A stretch of DNA of 64,000 nt from Symsagittifera roscoffensis. Taxonomy: Eukaryota > Xenacoelomorpha > Acoela > Convolutidae. The position numbers were made by a program, and so were the translations under genes. How positions within the stretch are numbered: position 1 is the first letter of the stretch; every line of letters starts with the position of its first letter. The stretch covers positions 44,468,688 to 44,532,687 of the forward strand of contig NC_087069.1 in NCBI RefSeq assembly GCF_963678635.1, in the 5' to 3' direction. A model generated the notes under the pieces. It was not told the origin of the DNA. It was given only the letters and a program-made list of their open reading frames with translations, and did no database searches. Shown piece by piece: positions 1-9,845 of this stretch.

Positions 1-3000
1 TCTGCTTAATGAACAACAGTGAGTTATGAGATTCTTTTTGTTTGTTCCTCGATGTGACTGTAAAAAGATGCGCCTACTCCAAAGTTGGATGAGTCACACA
101 TAGCATTGAATGGTTGATTAGGGTCTGGAATTGTATTTGTTGTTTATTCACTAATAAAGTTTTGAAAATCCTCAAATCGTTTATGGTGTTCAATTGTCCA
201 TTTGAATTCAATTTTTGTCGCAAGGTTTTGTCAAATTGTCCGAGAAACATTTGAATATTCTATAAGAAAATTTCTTCAAAAAAATTAGCATGCCATGTGA
301 TTCTTGTGTTTTCTTTTTATTTGACAGTGGTTGTAATTCTATGATTGCATCTACTCTAGATCTGAAAAGTGTTACAGTTTTTCCTCACATTATATCTCAT
401 AAAAAATGTAACACGTTGAAGAAAAAAAATGATTTATCTGGGGTTCCTTTCAATTTCTCTGATTGTGAAATCTAATAGTATTTTTCTTCCATTATAACTC
501 ATGAAAAAATTTAACTCATGTTAGAGAAACTGTGACTTCTCTGGGGCTGCCTTCAGTTTCTCTTATTGTGAATTTTGATTCATAGAATTTGCGAAAGCTG
601 CTGGTCCTAGCGATACTATAATCAATCACCTTTTAAATTCGTACTGTTAAATTCCTATAACAATTTTTGTTAATTCTCGTGATTGCTCACCTGGACGCGT
701 TTGATTATATGCACTATTCATGTCGCCATTGGTATAGATTTGTCCTTTTATCTTAGTGAGTTTTCCTTAAATCGATTCAATTGGCCATATACACTTTTTG
801 TTTTATTACTGAGTGAACTTAGGTACGGAGCTTCGAGTATTATATTTGGTGATTCTCCTTTTGCTAACATGATAAATGGGTTTAGTTTTGCTTTCCTTTT
901 TTTGTTGTTTCGGGTTTTTCAAGAATTTTTAGAAGACTAATTATTGAATCTTTCTATTTTGTAAATATATCGAAAAACTGCTTGCACCAGGCTTGTTGAA
1001 AGAAAAAAAAATGTAATGTTATATTTAAAGGAGAATGGATTTTTCGTCTACAAATTTTTGAGGTGGCTTGTACATTGGAATTTTTTGATAATAAATATGC
1101 TAATAGTGCAACTTCCTCCTGATTTTTTTGCGAATGCTGAAAAAATGAGCGATGATTTTTTGTTCTGAATTTTTTAAACTAAGATCAAAGCCTGTTGTTT
1201 TTGTTAAGTAATCTACTTTCACTTTGTGTCACTGATTTTGTTGTTTATAGGCAATTTTATATTAATTATAGACAAATATCTTGATTAATTATTTATCTTG
1301 AATCGAATATCTTGATTAATTAATTATTGACAAAATAAATTGAATATGGTGTTTACTCTTCTATTTCGCAAAAAAAATTTCGGAATCGGACGGAGTTAAA
1401 GATCAGACGCATATAGTTTTGCGAACTTTGTTTTCTGTTGGAATGATGAAAATAAATAATTGGGAAGTAAAAGATGTATCCAATTAATGGTTTCAATTAT
1501 TTTCTTTTCACTTGTATTTGTGATAGATTTTTTTTGTGTTTTTCAATCAAAAAATAGAACTCCGACTTTTTTTATTTTTTCTTTGTGAAGTGAAAAGCAT
1601 CTGTAAAATTTTCAGTTAAAACTTTGTGGTTTTTATTTGTTTTAGTTGGTTAAAATTTATTTTCGATTTTTTCAGATTTTTGTAAATTCGTGTCCTGTTG
1701 CTAACTCACTTGTTGTCTCATGAAGTGTCAGGGATGAATTCAAAAATTTAATTTCAATCCATGTATCTACATCTACGATGTTATGTTCTGCGCCTGATTC
1801 AAGTAAAAAAAATCTATTTCTAGGCAATGGAGTTAGTGACAACATTCAAAAAACTTTCTTGTTGATCTTTTTGTGCGTTTTTTGTCATTTTTTGATTGTT
1901 TAGTATTTAATGTTCACGTTTTTTTTAACTTTTAGTAGTTTCGTGAGATGTTTTCTGGTTCAGAATATATGTTGTATTGGTTTTTTTTTCAGTTTTCTTG
2001 AGTTTATTGGCGTTTCTATCTGGTTGATCATTTCGATAACTATTAGGTTGAATAGATAGTTCAAATTCAATTTTGATATCTAGCAAATTATTCAATCATT
2101 AGTGTGATTTTTGTATTGCTGTCTTCACGCGAGCTATTATAAAGAATTTCATTTGATTTCTAATACTGGGTCTAATTTGTTTCAACCCCGGGGACTCAGT
2201 GAACGTTTCAGAGTTTTTCGGTCTTAGTTATGTTGTTGATGATATTTTTGAGCTGTTACTTCTGCGATTTTGGTATGTTCGGTTTCAACTTTTTGAATAG
2301 TAACTTTAATTTGGTTGTTCTAAAAACTTTTTAAATGTTCACTTATAACTATCACTTCTACACGTATAGTTAGTAGAATTCTCTCGTAATCTATAATTTT
2401 TATTTCTTTTATTAATTCCTTTTTTGACGTATCTCTAGAATGAGCGTTTGAATGATGTCTTTTGCAATTATGTGAGTAGTTTCTAAAACGGCCATTTGGG
2501 TAGTTTCTGTTAAAAGTATTTTCGATGTGATCGATTTCTGCTGTAATTAGAATAAATAATTCTATATGAGTTTGATTTTGAAGAATTGTTTCGATACTGA
2601 CTGTTGGGCCTATTGGAAGGAGTCTAACTATTTTGCGTTTATAGTATGAGTTTATTCTTCAAGGATTTTTTATTACATTTTTTTGATGAGGTTTTTCCTT
2701 TGGAAATTCGTTTTTTTTTCTTGTAAATTTTGAATGCACGTGTCTCTTTTTCTGTTAGTTCATTTGCAGAGTCTTTTATTTTGCTTATAGCCTGTGTAAT
2801 AGTTTGAATTTTTCTGAAACATTTTGAAAATGTAAGTATTCTGTTTCTTCTAATTTCATCGAGCTTTCTGCTTGCTCTAGTTTGTCTACAAGTTTGCTAA
2901 AAAAACATATCGGGATTGCAAAATGATGAATGATGCTATGCTCTTTTCTTAATTGCTACTTTCCCTAATTGGTGTGAAAGTCATCATACAAATTTCTGTC

Positions 3001-3500
3001 ATTGTTGTGATTTTGTAATCATGTGGACCTAATGAGTATGATTTTCGTACCCTTGTTTCTACACTTACAGCTTGTTGTTTTATTGTTTCGTTTGGTTTTT
3101 TTCTCATGTTTTTTTTATAATCGAACTAATTTGAGTTTTGTTGTTAAAAAATTTTCCAATCGGATTTTTTTTCTGTTAGTGAAAACAAAAGTTTTTTTTT
3201 GGTTGCTTCATCGAGTTTGATTTGTGCTTAACTGTACGTCAATAAATCCAGTTTTGAGCGTTCCAAACTCTAGATCTAAACCTAAAATTAGTTATGTTGT
3301 TACTGCATTTAATTAACCGGTTCTGTTCCTTTGAAAACCAGAAAATCTTTATTTAATATAATTGATGATCCACCCATAAGGTATGGGTTCATTTTCATTT
3401 GTAGTGGCTCTGCATTATTGGACATTTGAAAGACGGTTGTGAGCTGCTATCCGCAAATTTCAAGTTATTGTAAAAAAAACTGTAATTGTGTTTTTCGTTT
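1..3500 (-). mobile_element. Ty3/Gypsy-type LTR retrotransposon fossil (partial, off left edge)
   Basis: The minus strand carries recognisable pieces in the order expected for a Ty3/Gypsy pol. An aspartic-protease motif (LLESGAEHNIVD) lies near 1777-1812. A reverse transcriptase motif (DMNSAYNQ) lies at 701-724 and a GPAAFA motif near 591-608. An RNase H motif (CDSSNFGVGASF) lies near 63-98, preceded by an FKWTIEHHKRFEDF-type connection segment near 150-200. The stretch at about 2000-3400 is lysine, glutamate and asparagine rich on the minus strand and sits where gag would be expected, but I recognise no gag motif there. Integrase and the 3' LTR would lie beyond the left edge. The right boundary is set only by a change in base skew near 3.5 kb, and no LTR was identified. 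The copy is broken, with several breaks, and looks old. The family call rests on motif order and is fairly secure; the exact clade is not. Confidence 0.72.
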
Positions 3501-5447
3501 TTCATAGCTTCGTTTTGGCAAAATCCAAGTAGCTTTCAATTTTCTTTTACCGAAGGAACGAGAGGTGAACTGTACACACCAATTGATGTTAAAAACTAAT
3601 CAAAGACACACTCACAACTACTACCGTTTTATTCAAGACATTTTACACAACTTTCGCCAACACATCATCGTTAAATGTTTATCAATTCAAAATCCACAAC
3701 ACTTTTACTTTTTTGCAATTAAAGCACTAACCTGCACAGTTCTAATGTCCCGCAATCATGGTCCCGTCCAGCAAATGTAGTTTTTTTGCCCAGTTAACAA
3801 ACCCATCGATCAAAAACTGTACCCATGATAAAAAAATTGCACATGAATTTATCAACACTGTAGAAAAACCAACATTAAACTTTGTTTAGGGCACAAGTTT
3901 AAAATCCTGGACGAAGAAATAAAAACTGTCAAGGCACTTGAGCTTTTTTGCCTCTACTAGAAACGGAAAAAAAATCTATTACTCGCGCGCTGAACTCCTT
4001 TCAGAATCAACTTCTTTCGCTACTAATTTTTCTTACTAAATTTTTCTAACAACTAATTAATTCCAAAAAGATTTCCCTTTCATCATTTTGTTTTGAAATG
4101 ATTCTTTGTTTTTCTTCTAGATTCCTTCAATTGCTTCTAAAGTACGAAAATCAAATAGAAAAAAATTATTTTTATCGATAAGTCAGATGGCGCTAACTTA
4201 ATGCGTTTATGTTCAAAAAAATTTATAATTAAAATTTTTTTAAATAATTTCATTGCAGTAAATTTGTAATACAATTCAATAAATTATACAAGTGCAACTC
4301 CTAATTACAGATATAATTTCATTTTATGTGTGAGCTTTCTATTTCTCTCCAAACCGTCCCTCAATTCGCCCCCTTTTGTATGAACTGTTTAAAACCCTTT
4401 ATAATTTAGCATGACAGTTTTTTAGTAAATAATTGAATTTCACAGCTTTCAAATTTTTCCTTAACCCGGTTGGGAAAACCCTAAAAAAAAGCATAGATAA
4501 CCATTTCAGCTTAATTAACACCAACGCACTACCAACATGCACAGGAAAATTCCACGAACAGATTGATCTGGATAAAATAATTTTGTGGAACCGAAAACCG
4601 ATTTTTAATAAAGACCACATGAAATTTTAGTAATTTCCAAATTAACACTAATATCGCATAGTCTAGTTTGAACAAATGGTCACAGCCACAAAATACCACT
4701 GAAAAAAAACTGCAACTATACAGAAAAGAAAAAATTTAATCAATAGAACCTTTTACTCGATGAACACATCCCAGGTATACTCCCACAACTGACAAAACCC
4801 AACAGCAGGACGTCTTGAGCATGCTTTATAGTCGGCCTCTTCAACCGAGCTTACTCACCATTAGAACACCGCTCTTTATTTTTGCTAAGAGTGGCTTCAG
4901 TGCGAAAACAAGTAATTAATTCATAAATGAATCTGAAAAAATAAAATGCAGAAACAATTTTGTGAAAGATTTCCCAGAGTATGCTTCACGTGCAGCAAAA
5001 GGGAGAGGACCACTCGACGACGTTTCAATTCCGGAATGGAATCCATTAGTTTTGCTTACCGCAGTCTAAACCTTCTCTGGATATACACTATTTAGCTAGC
5101 AACGACGAAAAACAAGCCATTGTAACAGACAAATGACCCTCGCGATGTGAAATTCTACATACGCGTCGTTTTCAATAGACATTTCTCTCAGAAAAGTTAA
5201 CCATTTTTTCCGTTACTCAGTCGATTGCTTATGTATAGTGAGAATGAACTTAGTCTCGCTCTGTATTATGAAATCGACTCCCTATTATAAGTTTTCTGCA
5301 CATAATTTTCATCTCTCTGGATTCACGATACTTCCTCATCGTCTTATGTATTTAGCAAGCACAGACAAGCTATTTTCTCAAGAACTCAGAAACACTAGTG
5401 TACCGAAAGACTCAGAATTTTGAAAATTTTTTAGACCCCTGATGGGT
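3500..5447. other. AT-rich intergenic DNA, no gene recognised
   Basis: The plus strand here is rich in A and C, the opposite of the T- and G-rich stretch to its left. Short open frames occur (for example 3565-3780 and 4433-4630), but they show no recognisable domain and no convincing splice or start context. I see no clear RNA gene. Part of the stretch could be remains of an unrecognised element. Confidence 0.5.
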
Positions 5448-5719
5448 GGAACCAGTTTGACACTAATTATACAAATTTTTTTTTAAAACACCTCAATGTG
5501 AAATGTCCATAACTAACCAATCGTAAGTCATGACTAAATTTCACTGTAAATTGTAAACCCGAAACCCTAGTATTTCAGAAAATTGAGAATAAAGATTAAC
5601 ATCATTTGCTTTCTTCTCTCTTTTAACTTCGAAATATACCAGTATATCGCTAGATCTATTCAGACTAGGAAATATACGAGTAAGATTAGGCTTGGTTGTG
5701 GATTTGTGATTTGCACGAA
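5448..5719 (+). repeat. Dispersed direct repeat, copy A
   Basis: This segment aligns by eye with 11232-11517 in the same orientation. Shared landmarks come in the same order: GGAACCAGTT at the start, then CTAACTAACCAATC-like text, TAGTTTCAG/TATTTCAG, ACTAGGAAATATA, GTAAGATTAGG/GAAAGATTAAG and GCACGAA at the end. Similarity is moderate with several small indels, so it is an old dispersed family. No coding frame is shared. The two copies bracket about 5.5 kb that includes the only gene in the window. Confidence 0.6.
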
Positions 5720-5987
5720 CTTTTTTTCTTACCTAAAAACTAGATCTCAAATAGATTTTCTCAGATCTTAATTGACAATGAAAAATAGGATTTCATGTAA
5801 ATTTGAAAGAACTCATTCTTTAAATCTCCAAGCATCATTTTAAGTGTCATATCCTGTTTCAGATCTGAAATGTAGATATGAAAAACCTAAATTCAGATAT
5901 CCTTACAGAGTTTAATCAGTATGTTTTTTGAACGATTATTTTAAAGAAATGGTTTAGTACACCCACATACAAGTTTAGACGTAAATA

Positions 5988-6845
5988 ATCGATTAAAACG
6001 AAAAAAAAATGATTATAATAACCAAACTTAGAACTTTAAAGGATTTATAATTGATTTTAATCATGATATTTTCCAGGAGATTATAATCTCTTATCATCGT
6101 TTATATTTGATTATAGTTCTTACAAACAACCCTTAGAATCAATTATAAACGATTATAATGGATTATAATCTCTTATTTTGCCAAAATTTTGTCAATTCAA
6201 AACGGTTTTCAAATTATATCTTATGGGTTATTTTTTTTGATCTCTTGAACACTTTGGCTCATATGAACACAAAGTTTTACCTCGAAACAAAAGTTTCATA
6301 GAGATCTTTTCATGTTAGTGGAAAGATTTCCGCGGTAGATGAAAAATAAATCTTCCGAATCAATCATGAAGCTAAATCATTTTGCTGATGTTTTGGTAGT
6401 TAAAACACTGAAAATATGCAGCAAAAAACAACTCTAATGAGGAAGAAATGAAAAAAAAAACAGTAAAAATTTGAATCGATTGGAAAATTTTATAAATATT
6501 TTTCTCATTTTTCATAGGAACCAACGTCTACAAAAAGCATAAAATATAAGCAATTAAGATGCAATTTCGAAGACAAAATGGACAAACAAAAGGGATTATA
6601 ATCAATTATAATCGACTATAATGGATTTTTATGCAACACTAATGAATTAGAAATTTGAATAAAAATAATGGATTATAATCAATAATAGTTGATTAGAATT
6701 GTAACAAAAAATGGACGAATAAAAAATTGATTATCATCGATTATAATGTGTTATGATTAATTATAATTTGCTCTTAAAAAAAAGAGATTAAAATCGATTA
6801 TTAAGTAAGACTGGTACTAAAATCGTAATATAATCGATTATTACC
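5988..6845. repeat. Cluster of GATTATAATC palindromes, upstream of the gene
   Basis: The decamer GATTATAATC is its own reverse complement. It, and close variants such as CGATTATAATCG and AATTATAAT, recur many times here, with dense groups near 6075-6165, 6594-6630, 6669-6700 and 6728-6770. The stretch between about 6200 and 6590 is poorer in the motif. The cluster ends about 80 bases before the start codon of the tetraspan gene. Function is unknown; it could be a low-complexity repeat family or a set of homodimer binding sites. Confidence 0.65.
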
Positions 6846-6904
6846 GCTTGAAACTGGATGCGGGCAGTACAGAAATTGTACTGGTTTCACAAAATAGGAT
6901 TGTG

Positions 6905-6910
6905 TTTTAG
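6905..6910 (+). promoter_or_regulatory. Splice-acceptor-like TTTTAG just 5' of the start codon
   Basis: TTTTAG ends 14 bases before the ATG at 6925. This matches a 3' splice site for either a trans-spliced leader or a short 5' exon upstream. The preceding sequence contains an in-frame TAG at 6895-6897, so any coding exon upstream would have to join here. No donor was identified, so the assignment is an inference from position and sequence. Confidence 0.35.
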
Positions 6911-6924
6911 GATCTGCTGTAAAT

Positions 6925-7683
6925 ATGTGCTACTGGGAGACAGTTTGCCTGGTCCTCGCCGGAGCAGTGATGCTCTTCATAACTTTCGGCAACTTGAACG
7001 AAGTCTATGTTGATGGCCGGGAAAACACTGGTGGCTTTTGGGTTTTTTGCGAAAAAGATGCTGCCGATTGCATAACTTATACGAAATTTATTGGCGATCA
7101 ACTGAAACATAATTACACTGCAGCTCTGGTCGGGGAAATAATGTTGATTATTGCTATGATAATAGGCATTCCAATAATGGCACTTTTTATAGTGTTTTTC
7201 TGCCAAGACGTTCCATCAAACTGGATCATCGTTGGAGCTTTGGCAATAGTACAGCTATTACTCATCATCATCGCGACGGTTCTTCTTGCAGTGGGTTTTG
7301 TTACCAGCCCCAAAGATGGAAGTCGACCAGGGTACTGTCTTTGGATGATGTTTGCCGGAATTCTTTTTTCCTTGATCTTAGTCATTTGTTGCTGGCTCGC
7401 GCCACTGAAGTGTTGGGCGAAGCTGAACCCCAATAATGGTCGGAGAAAGTCTATGTTTCTGGACGACGACGAAAAACATCAGCTGCTGCAATATGGGCAC
7501 AAACCAAAAGTAGATCTTGAGAAAGAAGCCGAAGAACGGAAGAAAAAACAAGAAGAGGAAGAAGAAAGGCAGGAAGAAGAAGACAGAGAAGAAGAGGAAG
7601 CCGAAAAAGCAGAAGAAGAACAAGAAGAAGAAGAGAAAGAAGAAGAGGAAGAAGAAGAAGATGAAGAAGAAGAGAAAGAAGAA

Positions 7684-7715
<32 letters not shown>

Positions 7716-7749
7716 AAAAGAAGAAGATGAAGAAGAAGAAGAAAAGGAA

Positions 7750-7781
<32 letters not shown>

Positions 7782-8235
7782 AGAGAAAGAAGAAGAAGAA
7801 GAAGAAGAAGAAAAAGAAGAAGAAGAAAAAGAGAAAGAAGAAGAAGAAGAAGAAAAAGAGGAGGAAGAAGAAGAAGGTGAAAAAGAAGAAAACGAAGACG
7901 AAGAAGAAGAAAAAGAAGAGGACGAAAAAAAAGAAGACAAAGAAACGAAAAAAGACGAAGAAGATGAAGGTCAAAGTGACTACGCCGAAGAATCCGAAGC
8001 CTTCTCGGAAGAAGAAAACTCTGAAAATGAAGACAAAGCAACCGAGCAACCAACTTATGCAGCCGATGACCCGAAGAAATCTACTGTTCAAACTATGCAA
8101 TCCGAGGCTAATAACGAAGACGATGGAACCAAAAAACCGACTTCCACGGCCGCTGAAGGTGCGAAGAAATCTACAGATCAAACCGAACAGTCTGAGACCA
8201 AAACTGGTCGAAGTGCAGCGAAAAAAGACAAGTAG
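6925..8235 (+). CDS. Claudin/PMP22-like tetraspan membrane protein with long Glu-rich tail
   Basis: A single uninterrupted 436-residue frame. Four hydrophobic segments lie near residues 5-21, 67-93, 99-125 and 137-159. The first extracellular loop holds GGFWVFC (36-42) followed by C49, close to the claudin-family GLW-C-C signature, though the usual preceding tryptophan is not obvious. An N-Y-T glycosylation site starts at residue 63. The expected role is in cell junctions or as an accessory membrane subunit; a specific function cannot be assigned. The tail runs from residue 160 to 436. It has a basic juxtamembrane stretch, then an almost pure Glu/Lys/Asp tract (about 209-350), then two related 29-30 residue repeats starting at residues 376 and 405 that share KKST-QT-QSE, and it ends in AAKKDK. 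Typical claudins are 200-250 residues, so the tail more than doubles the protein. The ATG at 6925 is the first Met after an in-frame stop at 6895-6897. AATAAA lies 30 bases past the stop codon. No intron is evident. Confidence 0.8.
7548..7970 (+). repeat. GAA/GAG triplet repeat inside the tetraspan gene
   Basis: About 420 bases consist almost entirely of GAA and GAG codons, with scattered AAA, AAG, GAC and GAT. They encode the acidic tail. The mixed codons show it is an interrupted, older expansion. The complementary strand is an unbroken pyrimidine tract and produces long Ser-, Leu- or Phe-rich frames that are not genes. Such tracts change length easily, so alleles are likely to differ. Confidence 0.9.
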
Positions 8236-8264
8236 CAGCCGCCGGAAATTTTGTTTGGTCTATC

Positions 8265-8270
8265 AATAAA
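8265..8270 (+). terminator. Polyadenylation signal AATAAA
   Basis: A canonical AATAAA begins 30 bases after the TAG stop codon of the tetraspan gene, followed by a GT-rich stretch (GTGTTATTATGAGTG). This predicts a very short 3' untranslated region, typical of compact invertebrate genes. Confidence 0.7.
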
Positions 8271-8384
8271 GTGTTATTATGAGTGAATCATGAAAATCTC
8301 AATTCCTGCAAAAACGCTTACAAAACGAGTAGTATTGAGTTGAGTAAACTGAGAATAGTTGAATTTTGAGTAAATTAATAACCT

Positions 8385-8480
8385 GAATAAATTGACAATC
8401 TTTAACTTTTAAGTAAATTGACAATCTTTAACATTTGAGTAAATTGACAATGATAAACATGAGTCAATTGACGAGGTACC
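8385..8480 (+). repeat. 26-bp minisatellite, about 3.5 copies
   Basis: Units start at 8385, 8411, 8437 and 8461. Each begins GA/AAGTAAATTGACAAT and ends TTTAACNTTT. The first two are nearly identical; the third is 24 bases and the fourth is diverged and partial. Weaker GAGTAAA-type echoes extend left to about 8340. It lies directly downstream of the gene's polyadenylation signal. Confidence 0.75.
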
Positions 8481-8775
8481 GAGTAAAACAAAAAACTTTA
8501 CATTGACTTCGAAAAAAAAGTTTTAATCTTCAAATCAAAAATGAAAAAAAAAACCCAGTAAATTGTTTTGGCCTCCAATTATGGAAAACATTTTGACACA
8601 ACACAGCACAAACTTGTATTAGGAAAACTTTTAAGAAAATTTATTGACAAAAAGGAGAAAACTTTTTAAGACTTCCTACCCCTATTTGAATGTCATTTTA
8701 AGACAATCTGTTAGCGTTATTCGGGCAAACTTTGCCTTATGAACACAGTAACTCATTTGAATCAAATGTATTCTT

Positions 8776-8848
8776 ACAGCAGTAGCTGATTTAGGGGGGG
8801 GGGGGGGCGCTTTGCCCTCTCGCTCAGGGATTCGACCCCCTGCCGACC
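8776..8848 (+). repeat. tRNA-like Pol III promoter remnant (possible SINE head) with G14
   Basis: An A-box-like TAGCTGATTTAGG begins at 8783 and a B-box-like GGATTCGACC begins at 8828. The 45-base spacing is what a tRNA gene has. The B box sits in a possible T-arm, CAGGG...CCCTG, with a loop one base too long. The acceptor stem does not pair convincingly and a run of 14 G (8794-8807) fills the D-arm position, so this is not a working tRNA gene. A tRNA-derived SINE or tRNA pseudogene is the best reading; chance similarity is possible. Confidence 0.35.
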
Positions 8849-9041
8849 CAAAGGGTTCCCCTTTGTACTATTTTGATATATCCATTTTTGGCTGACTGAC
8901 CTTACAGTTTTGCGAAAAGCGGCTTCTTAGTTAGGATGGGTTCTAAATTGGAAGTTGCATTATTGAGGTCTGCACTGAAATTCCATGGATAACAATCTAT
9001 TACATTGTCATTTTATAGTCAGTATCTATAAAATTACAAAA

Positions 9042-9252
9042 ATAATCGATTATAATCCATCAAAAATGGATTATATTTCCGATATTTTTTATATCAATAT
9101 AATCCATTATAATTGATTATAATCCAATAAAAATGGATTATAATCTTGATATTTGCTGAAACATTATAATCCATTATTAAAGATTATAAACTAAAAAAAT
9201 AAATTATAACCATAACATTTTTTTAATCATTATTTTTTAAAATCGATTATAA
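9042..9252. repeat. Cluster of GATTATAATC palindromes, downstream of the gene
   Basis: This is the same motif family as upstream of the gene. Here it is joined with ATGGATTATAATC and TATAATCCAT blocks that pair with each other as inverted repeats (for example around 9055-9080 and 9105-9145). A small third group lies at 9745-9845. The motif seems confined to the flanks of the tetraspan gene within this window. Confidence 0.65.
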
Positions 9253-9417
9253 TGTATTTTTTGAGAAGAAATTATGACTTTTGCAATTTTTTTTCAAAGT
9301 TAGCTGATTTCCTGTTTCGTGCAGCTGCTACATATTACGTTTTAAAAAATTTTACTTTTCACATCAGATTTTATTTATTTAAGTTTTCTCCACTTTTTCT
9401 ATACTACGTCAGCTCCA

Positions 9418-9620
9418 TCGCCTCTTTTAGCAACCCCCCTTCCCCACTTTACCCCCCCCCCCCCCCCCCCCCCACAGTTTACCTCTCGTCAGTTTACCAT
9501 CCGCCCCCTCCCCCTCCCAGTTTACCAGGCTACCCCCACCCCTACCTTAGTTTAACATCCCTCTATCTTAAAATGGAGAATGGGGGTAAATAGGTGTTGT
9601 TCACACTAAGAAACCCCCCT
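9418..9620 (+). repeat. C-rich low-complexity tract with C22
   Basis: A run of 22 C lies at 9452-9473. It is followed by repeated AGTTTACC and AGTTTAAC segments separated by C-rich spacers up to about 9560. The complementary strand has G-quadruplex potential. A proline-rich frame across it (9252-9593) is a by-product of the C runs and is not called a gene. Confidence 0.7.
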
Positions 9621-9744
9621 CCCCGTTCTCCTTCAATGGTAAGCACTTCAACATGGGGCTGGGCGTAGGGATGAAGGTAGGAGAGTGGGGGCGTTTGAGC
9701 GAAGTAAGGTTTGGGGGTTAATTTGAGTAGGCTTAGATCTACCA

Positions 9745-9845
9745 AAACAATTGATTATAATGACAATATAATCGGTTTTCTGGTCTAAAATTGCAACAAT
9801 AATGGATAATAATGACAACATTTTAGACAACAATTGTCCATTATA
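9745..9845. repeat. Small outlying group of GATTATAATC-like motifs
   Basis: TTGATTATAATGAC, GGATAATAATGAC and CCATTATAACCG occur within 100 bases. They are diverged members of the same palindromic family seen at 5988-6845 and 9042-9252. Confidence 0.5.

Noticed and set aside
683-940. 85-codon plus-strand frame that looks like a membrane peptide
   Set aside because: It is antisense to the reverse transcriptase remnant; hydrophobic text is what T-rich DNA gives by chance.
3565-3780. 71-codon plus-strand frame
   Set aside because: No domain, no splice or polyadenylation context, and composition like the surrounding A/C-rich DNA.
4399-4630. Overlapping frames of 65-73 codons on both strands
   Set aside because: The two strands are open over the same stretch, which usually means chance; neither shows a family signature.
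4790-4925. Possible snRNA or spliced-leader RNA gene, because of an Sm-site-like TTATTTTTGC and nearby GC-richer text
   Set aside because: No convincing flanking stem-loops, donor site or Pol III/II snRNA promoter could be seen.
7378-8181. Long Phe-, Leu- and Ser-rich frames on the minus strand, and a Lys-rich frame on the plus strand, across the tetraspan gene
   Set aside because: They are the other frames of the GAA/GAG tract. The Glu frame has transmembrane helices, a start after a stop and a polyadenylation signal; the others have nothing but homopolymer runs.
9252-9593. 113-codon frame with a Pro-rich end
   Set aside because: The Pro-rich part is the C22 tract and its C-rich neighbour; the rest has no recognisable feature.
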